A stretch of DNA of 64,000 nucleotides. It comes from Lycium barbarum. Its lineage: Eukaryota > Streptophyta > Magnoliopsida > Solanales > Solanaceae. The translations under genes were made by a program, and so were the position numbers. How positions within the stretch are numbered: position 1 is the stretch's first letter; every line of letters begins with the position of its first letter. Shown piece by piece: positions 10,851 to 21,621 of this stretch. The stretch spans positions 116,731,601-116,795,600 of the forward strand of contig NC_083339.1 in NCBI RefSeq assembly GCF_019175385.1, given 5' to 3'. The notes under the pieces were generated by a model. It made no database searches. It was not told where the DNA came from and saw only the letters and a program-made list of their open reading frames with translations.

Positions 10851-13800
10851 TGTCACGACCCAACCCCGTGGGCCGCGACTGGTACCCTAACTGGGTACCC
10901 GTACATACTTACCCGACCGACTTTCGAATCATACAGATTTTTTTTTTTTTTTTTACAGAAGTTACAGAAGTAGGTCGATACAAATACGGCACGCGCGCAA
11001 ACATACATATATATACATACATACCTGAACATACAGACATTTACATATAAGCCGATAAGGCTAACATACCGACGAAATCCGTAACCCACACATCTATCTA
11101 CAGGCCTCTACAGACATACAGAATCATATGACGGGACAGGGCCCCGCCGTACCCAGAATTTTCATACATACAGAACATACGGAAGAACAGAAGATATATA
11201 CCAAAAGTATATGCTCCGGATCGAAGGAGCTCTTCAAACAGCAGAGTCAGAAACCTACGATGGCGGCGTATCACCTGGTGCGTCTGTACCTGCGGGCATG
11301 TAGCGCAGTCCCCGAATAGCGGGGGTCAGTACGAAAAATGTACCGAGTATGTAAAGTAGAAACATAGCAGATATAAACATAGTCCGAACCGGAGTCACAG
11401 AAATATAACGGACAGAACCATAAATCAGACGGACGGACAGAGTCATGATCCAGACAGACATACAGAGTCGTGGTTCAAACAGATAAACAGAATCATGGTT
11501 CGGACAGACAGACGGAATCATAATACGGACAGACGAGCAGAATCAGTATCCATACAGACGTACATAATCGGAGTCCATACGGGCGTACCGAATAAAAATC
11601 CATACGGACATACAGAATCAGAATCCCTACGGACATACAGAATCAGAAGCCATACGGACCTACAGAATCAGAATCCATACGGACATACAGAATCAGAATC
11701 CATACGGACATACAGACATAGTTGTAATTCAGACGGACAGACAGAAGTATGTCGGACAGAATTATGCATGCAGAGTAGTACAGAGTCATACAGAATCATA
11801 CAGAGGCATGTGCTTAAATAAATACAGATGGCACACGCATACATTCATACAGATCCCGGCCCTGTCTGGGGGCGGGGTAACAGAACCCGGCCCTCTTAGT
11901 AGGGGACGCGGTGGACAGACAGAATCAGATCAGATCATATGTCATCCTGGCCGCCATCCCCATACACAGATCATAATATCATACAGACATACAGATCCCG
12001 GCCCGCACGCCGAGGGACGCGGTGAACAATGCAGGGAAATATGCACGATAACAGAACCTGGCCCGGGACACAGTGAAGGAATGCATTGAGACAGACACGA
12101 ACCGATAAATGAGAAACTACTTACATACAGACTCAATCAAACTGAAGGGTGCCAAACGGCGAGTCAAAATCAGAGTATCCAGATAGTATGCATAGTACGC
12201 GCCTATATCCTAGTTGGGAAGGCACGAGAGATTATTATCAGAATCAGATTCTCAGATGTTCAGAAATCATTTTGTAAAAGTTGCATAAAAATGGTCATAT
12301 CATACACAAAAAAAATAGTCCAGAGGTTTTTAGAGAAAATCGGACCAAAACGGAAGTATTTACAATTATACAGAAGGTACCGGGCCTTGTGGGCCCGCCT
12401 CGGACCAACTCGAGGCTACATAGGTAAATTATTGCTAATAGACCTTATGAGGTCATCCATAGTCGTTTGGAAGTGTTCCGACTCCGTTTAGGGAAGTTTT
12501 GTACAAAAATTCACTTTAAAGGCAATTTGTAAGAAAATAGCTTCAATTGGATTGAAGGAATTGGAGCGGTTTTCCGTCTCGAATTCCGGGGAACGGAGTC
12601 GTACTTACGGCTCGTGGCTGAGCCTATCACATCCAGAACATGCCTAGGAACAAAGGGAAATGCTTCACATACCTCGATGGCGCCTTATGCTCGCTTGGCG
12701 TCAATCCAGATTTCGTCCAAAATCTGGAAATGGTCAAGTTTACCATTTGTTAGTTTCAAACTTTCAATATTCCAACTTTACACATACTTGCCTACCGAAA
12801 TTTCGGCAGCATTTCCTCTGTATATAAGACATCCCCGAGACTTAGCTCGGCTCAATTCATCAACACAACAACCCAGAAATGACATCAAAACATCAATAGA
12901 CATTAAAACATACACTATGGCACCATTAGCCATCTTTCGACATAACGGAACGTCTTTCGTTTCAAACTTACATTTCCAAACCAAACTCATTATTTTCATA
13001 TTCATCATCCATCAAATTCATTACGACATACATCGGAGGCATCCATACCATTTTCACACAATATTCATAAGATACGCAAGCATTCAAACTTTCCGTTAAG
13101 TCACTACTTTTCCAATTTTTCCTAACCTTCCACATACAAGTTCATTATACAATTCGTTCTTCCAAATTCATCAACAATGATCATAATTTGCCTCTTGATA
13201 CTTTCATTTCCATTTTTACATAAATCCTAACAAGGTTGCATATTCTCCTACAACAACTTAATAACCATTTTTTTCCAAGATAATAAAGATTGTCATCTTT
13301 CCATTCACTTCACCATAACACACTTAGCATGAAAACAAGATCAAATTCATATTCCATACTCAACATAGCACCACACGGCCACCTCCTATATTTTCCAATT
13401 TTCACTAATCCATTCCACTTTCATTTCTAACACAATTTCCATCATGCTACAACTAAATTACAACATGAATTCAAGCCATCTTAAACATACAATTCATGCA
13501 TAAATTCGGCCAACATGCATGATTTTCAACTCACAAAATTTCCATGTTTTTCACTCATTCACACATACTACAACATACATATACCATTCATAACATAGCA
13601 AAAGCATGAAATCCTTACCTTTCTTCAAGTTCTTCACTTGGAGGTTAAAATTGTTTTCTTGCCACAATACTTATATTAACTTGTAGAGGACCTTGAGCTT
13701 AGTACTAATCTCACAAGACTTGGATTTTTAAATCAAAGATTTGGCTCCCAAAATTTTTCTTTCTTTTCTCTTTTCTTTTCTCCTCAAACCCGAATGCTCC

Positions 13801-14161
13801 CTCTCTCTCTTTTGTTTGTTCTTATTTCCTTTTTCTTAAAGCTTCTCTATACTTATCCATTTTATATAATTTCCCATGGAATTTATTTAATCCATGGGCT
13901 TGGATGTGTGGTGGCCGGTTGGGCCTATCCCACTTGGGCCTCATTTTTATTTTATTTTGTTGAGCCCACTTTGGCTATATTTTGCAATTCATAAGGCAAG
14001 TTTCCAAAATTCCAATTTTGCCCTTGGCCACCTTTCGTAATTCCACACCATTGTATTCACAACCTACACCTTCATACCAAGTAAGGGTCAATTGTGGCCT
14101 TATTCATCACAAGTCAATTTATCTTGAATTTTTCGAATAAGCGAAAATGTCGGATGTAACA
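10851..14161 (-). mobile_element. Ty3/gypsy giant solo LTR nested in copia gag
   Basis: This 3,311-bp segment begins TGTCACGACCC and ends GGATGTAACA, with the TSD ATACT on both sides (10846-10850, 14162-14166). It is the reverse complement of the LTR family at 48281-51292: the 'gacccaaccccgtgggccgc' end, the 'ctgccgaaatttcgg' block near 12796-12812 and the 'tgttacatccgacattt' end all match. No gag, primer site or second LTR is present, so the element has been reduced to a solo LTR by unequal recombination. A 25-bp tandem repeat (about 11400-11720) is expanded here relative to the 3,012-bp LTRs of the complete relative. Confidence 0.92.
11400..11720. repeat. 25-bp tandem repeat inside solo LTR
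   Basis: The unit 'catacggacatacagaatca' plus five bases recurs with a 25-bp spacing from about 11601 (11601, 11626, 11651, 11676, 11701). More diverged copies extend left to about 11400. The reverse complement recurs in shorter form in the LTRs near 50570-50720 and 57000-57150. Confidence 0.8.
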
Positions 14162-14500
14162 ATACTTTATGCTTCGAAGACTAGCAATAATAAGTTGTTC
14201 CTACTGAAACAATTGATGAATATTAGATACAAAGAGGGCAGTCCTATTTTTGATCATATCAATGATTTTCAGGGTGTCCTTGATCAGCTGTCTGGAATGG
14301 GTGTCAAGTTTGATGAAGAAATACAGGGACTTTGGCTTCTTAATACTCTGCCAGACTCTTGGGAAACTCTTCGAGTTTCTTTGACTAATTCTGCTCCCAG
14401 TGATGGTGTAACCATGGAATATGCTAAGAGTGGTGTTTTGAATGAAGAGATGAGAAGAAGATCTCAAGCGTAGTCTTCTTCAACTTCACACTCCGATGTT

Positions 14501-14779
14501 TTGGTTACTGAAGACAGGGGGAGAAGTAACTTCAGAGGTCAGAATGACATAGGCAAAAGTAGAAGCAAGTCAAGATCCTCCAGGTACAAGAATCTTACAT
14601 GTGATTATTGTCACTTGAAAGGGCACATCAAGAAACATTGCTACAAGTTTAAGAGAGACCAAAAAAGGCAAAAGAAAGAAGACAATAATGAAAATCGTGT
14701 TGCTGTTGTCGCTGAAAATGATCTTCTTGTTGCTTGTGGTAAAAATGATATCAATCTTTTTTATGATGAGTCTACTTAG
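14501..14779 (+). pseudogene. Copia nucleocapsid (zinc knuckle) segment
   Basis: The translation contains CDYCHLKGHIKKHC, a perfect CX2CX4HX4C zinc knuckle that binds retroelement RNA, within a lysine/arginine-rich context. The segment ends at a TAG (14777-14779) immediately before the protease. It was part of the Gag-Pol polyprotein of the surrounding copia element. Confidence 0.9.
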
Positions 14780-14782
14780 TTT

Positions 14783-15241
14783 ATGGATTCAGGTGCCACT
14801 TCTCATGTCACGCCAAAGAAGGAATTATTTTCTTCTTATACTCTGGGTAATTTTGAAAATTTACGAATGGGCAATAATAGTGAGGTTGAGGTACTTGGCA
14901 TTGGCACAGTTTGCTTGAAAAGTAAGAACGGTTCGAGGTTGGTTCTTAACAATGTCAAGCATGCTCCAGATGTTCGGCTAAATTTAATTTCTGTAGGAAA
15001 ACTTGATGATGAGGGTTATGATCAAACCGTTGGTGGTGGCCAGTGGAAGCTTCTTAAAGGTTCAATGATTGTGGCTCGAGGTAACAAGATATCTGACTTG
15101 TACTTATTTCAGGGCTCCATTTGTAGTGACTCAGTAAATTTGGTGGAGAATGATACTTCATCAGAATTATGGCATAGAAGGCTGAGTCATATGAGCGAGA
15201 AGGGGGTTGATAACTTGGCTAAGAAGAATTTGCTTTCTTGA
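14783..15241 (+). pseudogene. Copia protease and integrase zinc-binding region
   Basis: The frame starts with MDSGATSH, the D-S/T-G active-site motif of a retroviral-type aspartic protease. It runs through LNNVKHAPDVRLNLISVGKL and then WHRRLSHMSEKGVDNLAKK, the GAG-pre-integrase HHCC region. A TGA stop at 15239-15241 separates it from the rest of the integrase. Confidence 0.92.
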
Positions 15242-16075
15242 GTGAAACAAGCAAATTTAAAGAGATGTGTTCATTGCTTAGCCGGGACACAGAAAAGAGT
15301 TTCTTTTCACAGTCATTCGCCTTCAAGAAAGCTGTATTTACAGGAGTTGGTGCATTCTGATTTATGTGGTCCTTTTAAAGTAAGCTCTCGTGGTGGTGCA
15401 CTTTACTTTGTGACTTTTATTGATGATCATTCTCGCAAACTCTGGGTATTTCCTTTGAAGTCCAAGAATCAAGTACTTGCTGTGTTCAAGACTTTTCAGG
15501 CCTTGGTTGAGAGACAAACGGGAAGAAACTAAAATGCATTCGCTCAGACAATGGTGGTGAATACATTGGTCCCTTTGATAATTATTGTAGACAGCAGGGT
15601 ATTCGGCATCAGAAAAATCCTCCAAAGACTCCTCAGTTAAATGGTCTAGCAGCGAGGATGAACAGAACTCTAGTTGAGAGGGTTAGATGTTTGCTTTCAG
15701 ATGCTAAGCTGCCAGATTCATTTTGGGCAGAAGCAATTAATACTGTTGCTTATGTTATTAATTTATCTCCTACTGTTGCTTTGGGTGGTGATGTCCCTAA
15801 CAGAGTTTGGTTTGGTAAGAATGTCTCTTATGCTCATCTGAGAGTCTTCGGGTGCAAGGCCTTTGCATGTTCCTAAGGATGAGAGGTCAAAGCTGAAAGT
15901 TAAAACTAGGCAGTGTATCTTCATTGGTTATGGTCAAGACGAATTTGGCTATCTTTTCTATGATTCAGCTGAGAAGAAACTTGTTAGAAGCCATGATGTG
16001 TGTTCTTTGAAGACCAAACAATTGAAGATTTTGACAAAGCTGAGAAGGTTGATTCTCAGAGCAATGAGAGCTTAG
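15242..16075 (+). pseudogene. Copia integrase, frameshifted, catalytic Glu lost
   Basis: Reading across breaks, the segment carries CVHCLAGTQKRVSF, LVHSDLCGPF (first catalytic Asp), a frame break at about 15530, IRSDNGGEYIG (second Asp), and the PQLNG-LA-A-RMNRTL block. In active enzymes the residue before R in that block is Glu, the E of DD35E. Here codon 15652-15654 is GCG (Ala). A second break at about 15874 shifts the C-terminal part (VKTRQCIFIGYG). The integrase is therefore dead on three counts. Confidence 0.9.
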
Positions 16076-16320
16076 TTGATATTGATCCAGTTCCTGTGAC
16101 TATTGCACCTGAAGAAAATCTTCAAAATAATGAAGATCAAGTTGATAATGAAGATAGTGATCATGTTCAGAATGACCAGCATGATGTTGTTGATGCTCTA
16201 GTGGAAGATGATGTGGTTAGCTAGCAACCAATTGCTATTGATGTTTCAGAGAGTTCTCTCAGAAGATTTATTAGAGAGAAAGTACCTTCATCTCGTTATT
16301 CTCTCAATGAGTTTGTACTC

Positions 16321-16714
16321 TTGACTGATGGGGGAGAACCTGAAAGTTTTGATGAGGCCATGAATAGTGAAGAAAAGGAAATGTGGTTTGATGCTATGCA
16401 AGATGAGATTAAATACTTGCATGATAATCATACATTTGATCTGGTTAAGCTTCCTAAAGACATAAAAGCTTTGAAAAACAGGTGGGTTTTTAGGGTGAAA
16501 CATGAAGATGGTAACCCAGTTCCACAGTACAAGGCTAGATTAGTTGTCAAGGGCTTTAATTAGAAGAAGAGAGTTGATTTTGATGAAATCTTTTCTCCAG
16601 TTGTGAAAATGTCATCTATTCAGGTTGTCCTAGGCTTAGCTGCGAGTCTAGATTTAGAGTGTTGCTTGATTGCCTGGATGACGGTTACCTCCACATAGTC
16701 GGGAAGGGGAGAAT
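16321..16714 (+). pseudogene. Copia reverse transcriptase N-terminal remnant
   Basis: The recognisable RT start includes EEKEMWFDAMQDEIKYL, HTFDLVKLPKDIKALKNRWV and QYKARLVVKGFN, followed by an in-frame TAG (16561-16563). It continues to FDEIFSPVVKMSSI and ends at about 16660. The palm motifs (YVDD box) and RNase H are absent. The next about 50 bp are the usual C-terminal tail and polypurine tract, so one deletion removed the catalytic part. Confidence 0.9.
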
Positions 16715-17472
16715 TGTTAGGTTTTTGGGTTTTCCCTTCCTATGTGGAATTGGATTAATAAAACCCAATCCAATTTGGACCAGGCCAATTTTACCCAAAA
16801 TTTCCTCTATATATAGGATCAATTTAGGTCTTATTTTGACAACACAAGAGTGAATTTATAGCAGCCATATAGAGAGAAAAACGTGAGAGAGAAAGTAGAT
16901 TTTCGTCCAGAAATTTTCTGCTACAGAAGTCCACTTCATATTGCGTTTCCCGATTCGTTAACCGTTGGATTGTGCTGAAATTCGAACTGGGGGTTCTAAA
17001 CATCTGGTTCTTCAATTTCAACGGTGGAGATCGGCTTTTGTGGTCTGTATATCCAGTATTTAAGTACGAACAGTAGCTCATTTTTGGGGGTGATTTATCT
17101 CCTTTCGTCACTAGTTTTGGTGCTATCTTTTATGTATTGTTGCTCTGTGATTGGCTTTGTTGTTGTAGCCATTTGGAGAACATTGTTGTAACTCTTGTTG
17201 ATTATAGTGGAGCTTTTGTGGGCCGGAGGTCTCGTGGATGTTTTCTCTTCACCTTGAAGGGGTTTTACCATGTAAATTTGGTGTCTCTTTCATTCGATTT
17301 ATTTTTGCTTGCTTTGCTATTTTATTGTTGGTATAGCTACTGCTTGGATTTCCGTTTGTGCTAGTGTTTATTGTCTTCACTTGGTTCAAATAGTGTGGGA
17401 AGTTTCGACTTGGGTATTTCTTCCGCTGTTACCTCGTCGTGCAATTTGATTATTGTTTGTTTCTTCCCAACA
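16715..17472 (+). repeat. Copia 3' LTR
   Basis: 758 bp with TG...CA ends, followed by the TSD CTTCG. Its TATA-like 'tctatatatagg' is conserved relative to the 5' LTR. Confidence 0.92.
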
Positions 17473-17643
17473 CTTCGTCTCAATTTTGATAATTTCCGTT
17501 TAACTCGGCATGCCTATTTATAAAGGTGTTGAAAATGTATCAAGTTAATTGGATTTTGACTCGATACGTGGCAAGCGTAAAAGAAATTCATAATCAACCA
17601 GTGACAGGCTGAGGGCCTTGCCTAAGATCGGAGAACACTTGAG

Positions 17644-18368
17644 TAGGGGTGTTCATGGTTCGGTTTGGGTCGGTTATTGGTTAAAACCATAACCAAACCA
17701 ATTTAGTCGGTTTTTAAATGTCTAAAACCATAACCAAACCAAGTAAAATAATAACCACCGGTTTGGTTATTGTCGGTTCGGTTCGGTTTGGTTCGGTTTA
17801 TGACTAGCCGTGACAATTCAAATATTTTCTCTCTACATTCTTCAAATTTCTTATGAAGCTTTTTTTTCCTCATGACCCATAAGGGTGAACTTTGCTGCAT
17901 ATTGAGGGAAAGACACGCTGTTGGCAAATCAGGTGGACCAAACTTGCAACGCAGTTTAGATTCAAAAGAACAAGTCAAACAGAGGTTTCAAAATACAAAC
18001 AACCCTTATGCTTACGACTTATTAGAGTTGGGTTTGGATTGTTGGATATATTCTTTTAAGACATGGGCCTTAAAAATAAGTAGACCAAAATTAAATTAAT
18101 AATTAAAAGATATAAAATATCTTTAATTATTTATGAAAAGCTAATATTATACATATAAATAATTATAAATTTTATGTATATAATTATCGGTTTGGTTCGG
18201 TTATTTATTCGGTTATTTTTTACTATAACCATAACCAAACCAAATATTATCGGTTTTTCAAATTTAAAACCAAACCAAACCAAACTAAACCAAATGTCGG
18301 TTATTTTATTCGGTTTGATTAAATTTTCGGTTTGGTTTTGGTTTTAACCAAAACTGTGAACAGCCCTA
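17644..18368. mobile_element. hAT-type MITE (725 bp)
   Basis: Ends are TAGGGGTGTTCA (left) and TAGGGCTGTTCA (reverse complement of the right end), with a perfect 8-bp TSD CACTTGAG (17636-17643, 18369-18376). Subterminal arrays of 'ggttcggttt' and 'aaccaaacc' are as in 6775-8271. The core at about 17860-18080 is more complex sequence of unknown origin. No transposase is present. Confidence 0.88.
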
Positions 18369-18376
18369 CACTTGAG

Positions 18377-18908
18377 CATCTAAGAACTTGGTCTTGGATT
18401 CGGTATGCACAGACCGAGTAACCGTGCTTTGGAAGGATCAACGTATCCAGACCATTTATTTTCCAATAATGGCCAACTTCTAAGATATCCCGATTTTTAT
18501 TTAATCGCATTTGATAGCCCACCATTTTAAATGCCCCTATCTCCCCCATCAAACTACACATTATTAGCTATATTTACTTGTATACGGTAAAAATCGGATA
18601 GACTTGTATCCGAGGGAAACCGGAGTAAAGTCTAGAACCGAGAGGTCACGAACATGATCAGCTCTGCTTATCACCGAGGGTATTTCACCGGACATGGTAA
18701 ATCTGATTATGTTACCTCTGCATGATCAACTCTGATTATGTTACCTCTGCATTTCTTTGTTGCAACTGCTAGGAAATTACAACAAGTACAATTAAATTAC
18801 TAATTTTTAGAGGGTATTGTCCTAGTGATAATGAAGTGTGTACAGAACCATGAAATTTCATATTTGAATATCTGCAAAGATAAAAAAGACAGGTATTCAA
18901 TGAAACAG
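18377..18908. other. Intergenic DNA, no feature recognised
   Basis: A short local duplication 'gatcagctctg...gattatgttacctctgcat' occurs near 18655-18750. Nothing else was recognised. Confidence 0.4.
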
Positions 18909-18909
18909 T

Positions 18910-19169
18910 CTCTCCGTCTCATATTACTTTTCCACTGTCCCATTTACACGTTCTTTAAGAATTCATAAATAAAAACATATTTTTACTACATTACTTTTAT
19001 CTCTCTCTAATTAATTACAGTCTAATCAATATTGATTACTTTGAAAAACATTAATGTTAAGGGCAAAATAGAAAAAATTTAATTAATTCTATATTGATTT
19101 TATAAATGAACAAGTATTTTGAGACGAATATTTATAGTAATGTAAACAACTAATATGGAACGGAGGAAG
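18910..19169. mobile_element. Stowaway-like MITE
   Basis: The left end CTCTCCGTCTCATATTACTT and the right end, reverse complement CTTCCTCCGTTCCATATTAG, form imperfect inverted repeats. TA follows the right end (19170-19171); the left dinucleotide is no longer TA. It is about 260 bp and noncoding. Confidence 0.65.
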
Positions 19170-19171
19170 TA

Positions 19172-20830
19172 CCGTAACTGTGTAAGTCCAAATGTAATAA
19201 AAAGGTGCATGCTACCAAAGCTCAGAAAGATACCTAAAAAGCTTCTCTTTTTTTCTCTTTTCTTTCACATTTTGATGGTGGATGTTTTTCTTTTTCCGGT
19301 TTTGTTGTTGTGGTGTGTGGTTGTGGAGGCAGTCAGACAGATACTATCTTACACAGTTACACTAGTTAGTTTGAATGATCAACAGTTAGGCTGGACTTTC
19401 TTCACATTTTACCCTCTATGAATTAAAAAAAAAAAAACACGGAAGAAACAAGCAGAGTATATTGCAAGGAATACTGCCACTGGCTTTATCATTTGACAAC
19501 TTCATTGAACGGACAATGGACTTTGAACCGAAGCAACTGAAACATATTCAAAGCTTCTATTATTATAGAGTAGTATTTGTTTCTGATCCGATGTCCTATA
19601 TTTATTCTAAGATTTGACTAAACTTAAATTACATCAGAACATTTTACTTCAAAAGTAAACTACTTGCCACCAAAATCGACTCTTTCGTAAGGTTTTTGAA
19701 GGTTTCTACAATGTTTTTCACTAAGCTCGATACGTAAAGCAAAGGGACGCGTGTCAGTGCAATTGAAGGAGGCTGTGAGATGAGGAAGAGTTAACAGTGA
19801 CTTAACAGTAATTTTGGAAAATATAACATAGAATGTGATGGAATCTAGTGGCAGATATAGCTTTAGCGCTAGATAATTGAATCCCTAGTTTTAAAGTTCT
19901 TAATACATAATTCACTAAAAACTTCAAAAATTAAATCCATTGAAATAAAATTTTAGGTTCGTTTTTTCTTGAAATTATAATTACTAACTAAAAATTTCGA
20001 GTTCAAATTATGAAAATAAAAAGCTTTTTTTTTGTTCTTATTATTCCATAGAGGAATAGGAAAAATAATTTTGAGATAAAATGTGAATTTTACTTTGTGT
20101 TTGGTGAAAAAGATTATTCCAATACAGCTTATTTCAGAATTATTTATACGAAATATTTTGGTATTATTTGCTGGAAAGATTAGTATCTCAAAAGGAATGT
20201 CCATCATTTGTTGTTAGAAAACTTTTTAAGTAATATTATTTTTTATATTTACTTATTATTTAGTAAATTATTTTATTATGTACAACGGAGTCGAACTAGC
20301 TGTTAACTAACTGTTGGAGAGACACCTATACATACACTACTTCGGTGAACACAAATGAAATATAATTTTTCATATCTACTATGTTCTTGCTTCTATCTCC
20401 ACTAATTTGGGTTCTTTCTTGAAATATTTGTTTCTACTCTCAGCTATGAAATAGTTTGTTAAATCGATCCTGATGATATGCCTAATAATACTATTCATTT
20501 GTGTGGACGAAGTATCGTTAAAGACAGCCTCAAGCTATGCTATCTCTATTCTCCAAAATATTATTTATCTAACATTATTTATATACCATATTCAATTTGA
20601 AATAAAACAACCAAATTATAAATGCACCTTTTAAAAACATTTCTCCTAAAGTCCTTTAATAGGTCTAGAACAAAAGTTGAAAATAAAAATTTATAATATA
20701 AAATTGAACAAATGTTTCATATTATACCCCTTTATCTTTATTTTTATTCAATAACTAAACATCTATTAAAATTAGTTCATTCATTATAATTAATTTCTTG
20801 TATGAGAATCCTATTCCTAAATACAACTTG
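19172..20830. other. Intergenic DNA, no gene recognised
   Basis: A/T-rich, with only short unsupported open frames. No TE ends could be proven. Confidence 0.4.
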
Positions 20831-20869
20831 TTTGACCTTAGGCTAAACCCGTCAACCGGTTCGGTTAAA

Positions 20870-21020
20870 CCGGTTAAAATCGGTAACCGGACCGGTAAAA
20901 TCGGAAACGAAACCGGAACCGGTAGAACCGGTTAATCGGTTTCGGGTAACCGTTTAATTATTACCGGTCCGGTTTCGATTTTTTTGAAACCGGAACCGGA
21001 CCGGTTAAACCGGTGAAATA
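20870..21020. repeat. hAT left subterminal CCGGTT array
   Basis: A cluster of 'accggtt', 'ccggaccgg' and 'aaccggaacc' motifs on both strands. A smaller matching cluster lies at about 25120-25203. Such subterminal arrays are transposase-binding regions in hAT elements. Confidence 0.7.
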
Positions 21021-21621
21021 AAAAAAATAAAAAAATTATAGTCGTTGGCATTGGGCCTTTGTCCATTAATGGACCGTTGGCAACGGTCCATTTGCAAAAA
21101 TGGTCATTGCCAAACGGTCATAAAATTAATTTTTGGCCCCCCAACTCCCCAAACTTTTTTTTTAACACTTTAACTCATCCCCCACCCCCTATATAAACCC
21201 TTCTTCATTTTCATTTTAATTCACACCAATTCACTCTTCTTCTCTTTCTCTCAAATCTCAATCTCTCAATTATAGTTACTTTGCAATAATTAGCCACAAA
21301 GTCTTATTATAGTTTCAACTTTCAATTATTAATTTTGCAATTATAATATTGTTGGTGGAGTTGGTGATTTTGCAACAATCCGAAGTACCTTTGGTGGATT
21401 TGCAATTCTAGCCGCCTTCACTTTGTTGGAAATTAATCCGGCAATTTGGTACCTTCGTTCCAACTCTATCTTTATTTTTCGCAATTTAATTCTAGCAATT
21501 TATTTTTCGCAATTTGATTCTAGCAATTTATTTTTCGCAATTTAATTCTAGCAATTTAATTTGTTGTAATTTATTTTCTTGTGATTTATTTGATTGTGAT
21601 TTAAATTAATTCTATTTAATA

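Larger units (their letters stand above)
10582..14473 (+). pseudogene. Copia gag, interrupted by nested solo LTR
   Basis: The first part (10582-10850) starts ATGATGGAGGC and includes LNGSNYHIWKSKMKDLL, the N-terminal signature of copia Gag. The frame breaks at residue 90 where the gypsy LTR begins. It resumes at 14162-14473 with YASKTSNNKLFLLKQLMN through LNEEMRRRSQA, and a TAG stop ends it at 14471-14473. Leaving out 10851-14161 and one copy of ATACT makes the two halves contiguous in one frame, so the gene was intact at this point when the LTR inserted. The downstream stop is a separate lesion ahead of the zinc knuckle. Confidence 0.9.
9762..17472 (+). mobile_element. Ty1/copia retrotransposon, decayed, split by a solo LTR
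   Basis: LTRs at 9762-10529 and 16715-17472 both run TGTTAGG...CCCAACA. They are flanked by the perfect TSD CTTCG (9757-9761 and 17473-17477). The primer site TGGTATCAGAG (10533-10543) matches initiator tRNA-Met, and a purine tract (gggaaggggagaa) precedes the 3' LTR. The domain order gag, zinc knuckle, protease, integrase, reverse transcriptase is that of Ty1/copia, and the gag resembles the Tork/Tnt1 group. Most of RT and all of RNase H are missing through an internal deletion just upstream of the 3' LTR. Stops and frameshifts break the polyprotein, and a 3.3-kb gypsy LTR sits in gag. The LTRs differ by several dozen changes, so the element is much older than the one at 48281-57723. Confidence 0.93.

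Noticed and set aside
12614..13099. 161-residue plus-strand frame in the solo LTR
   Set aside because: Low-complexity, His/Ile-rich translation inside LTR sequence. No domain and no counterpart frame of the same length in the related 3,012-bp LTRs.
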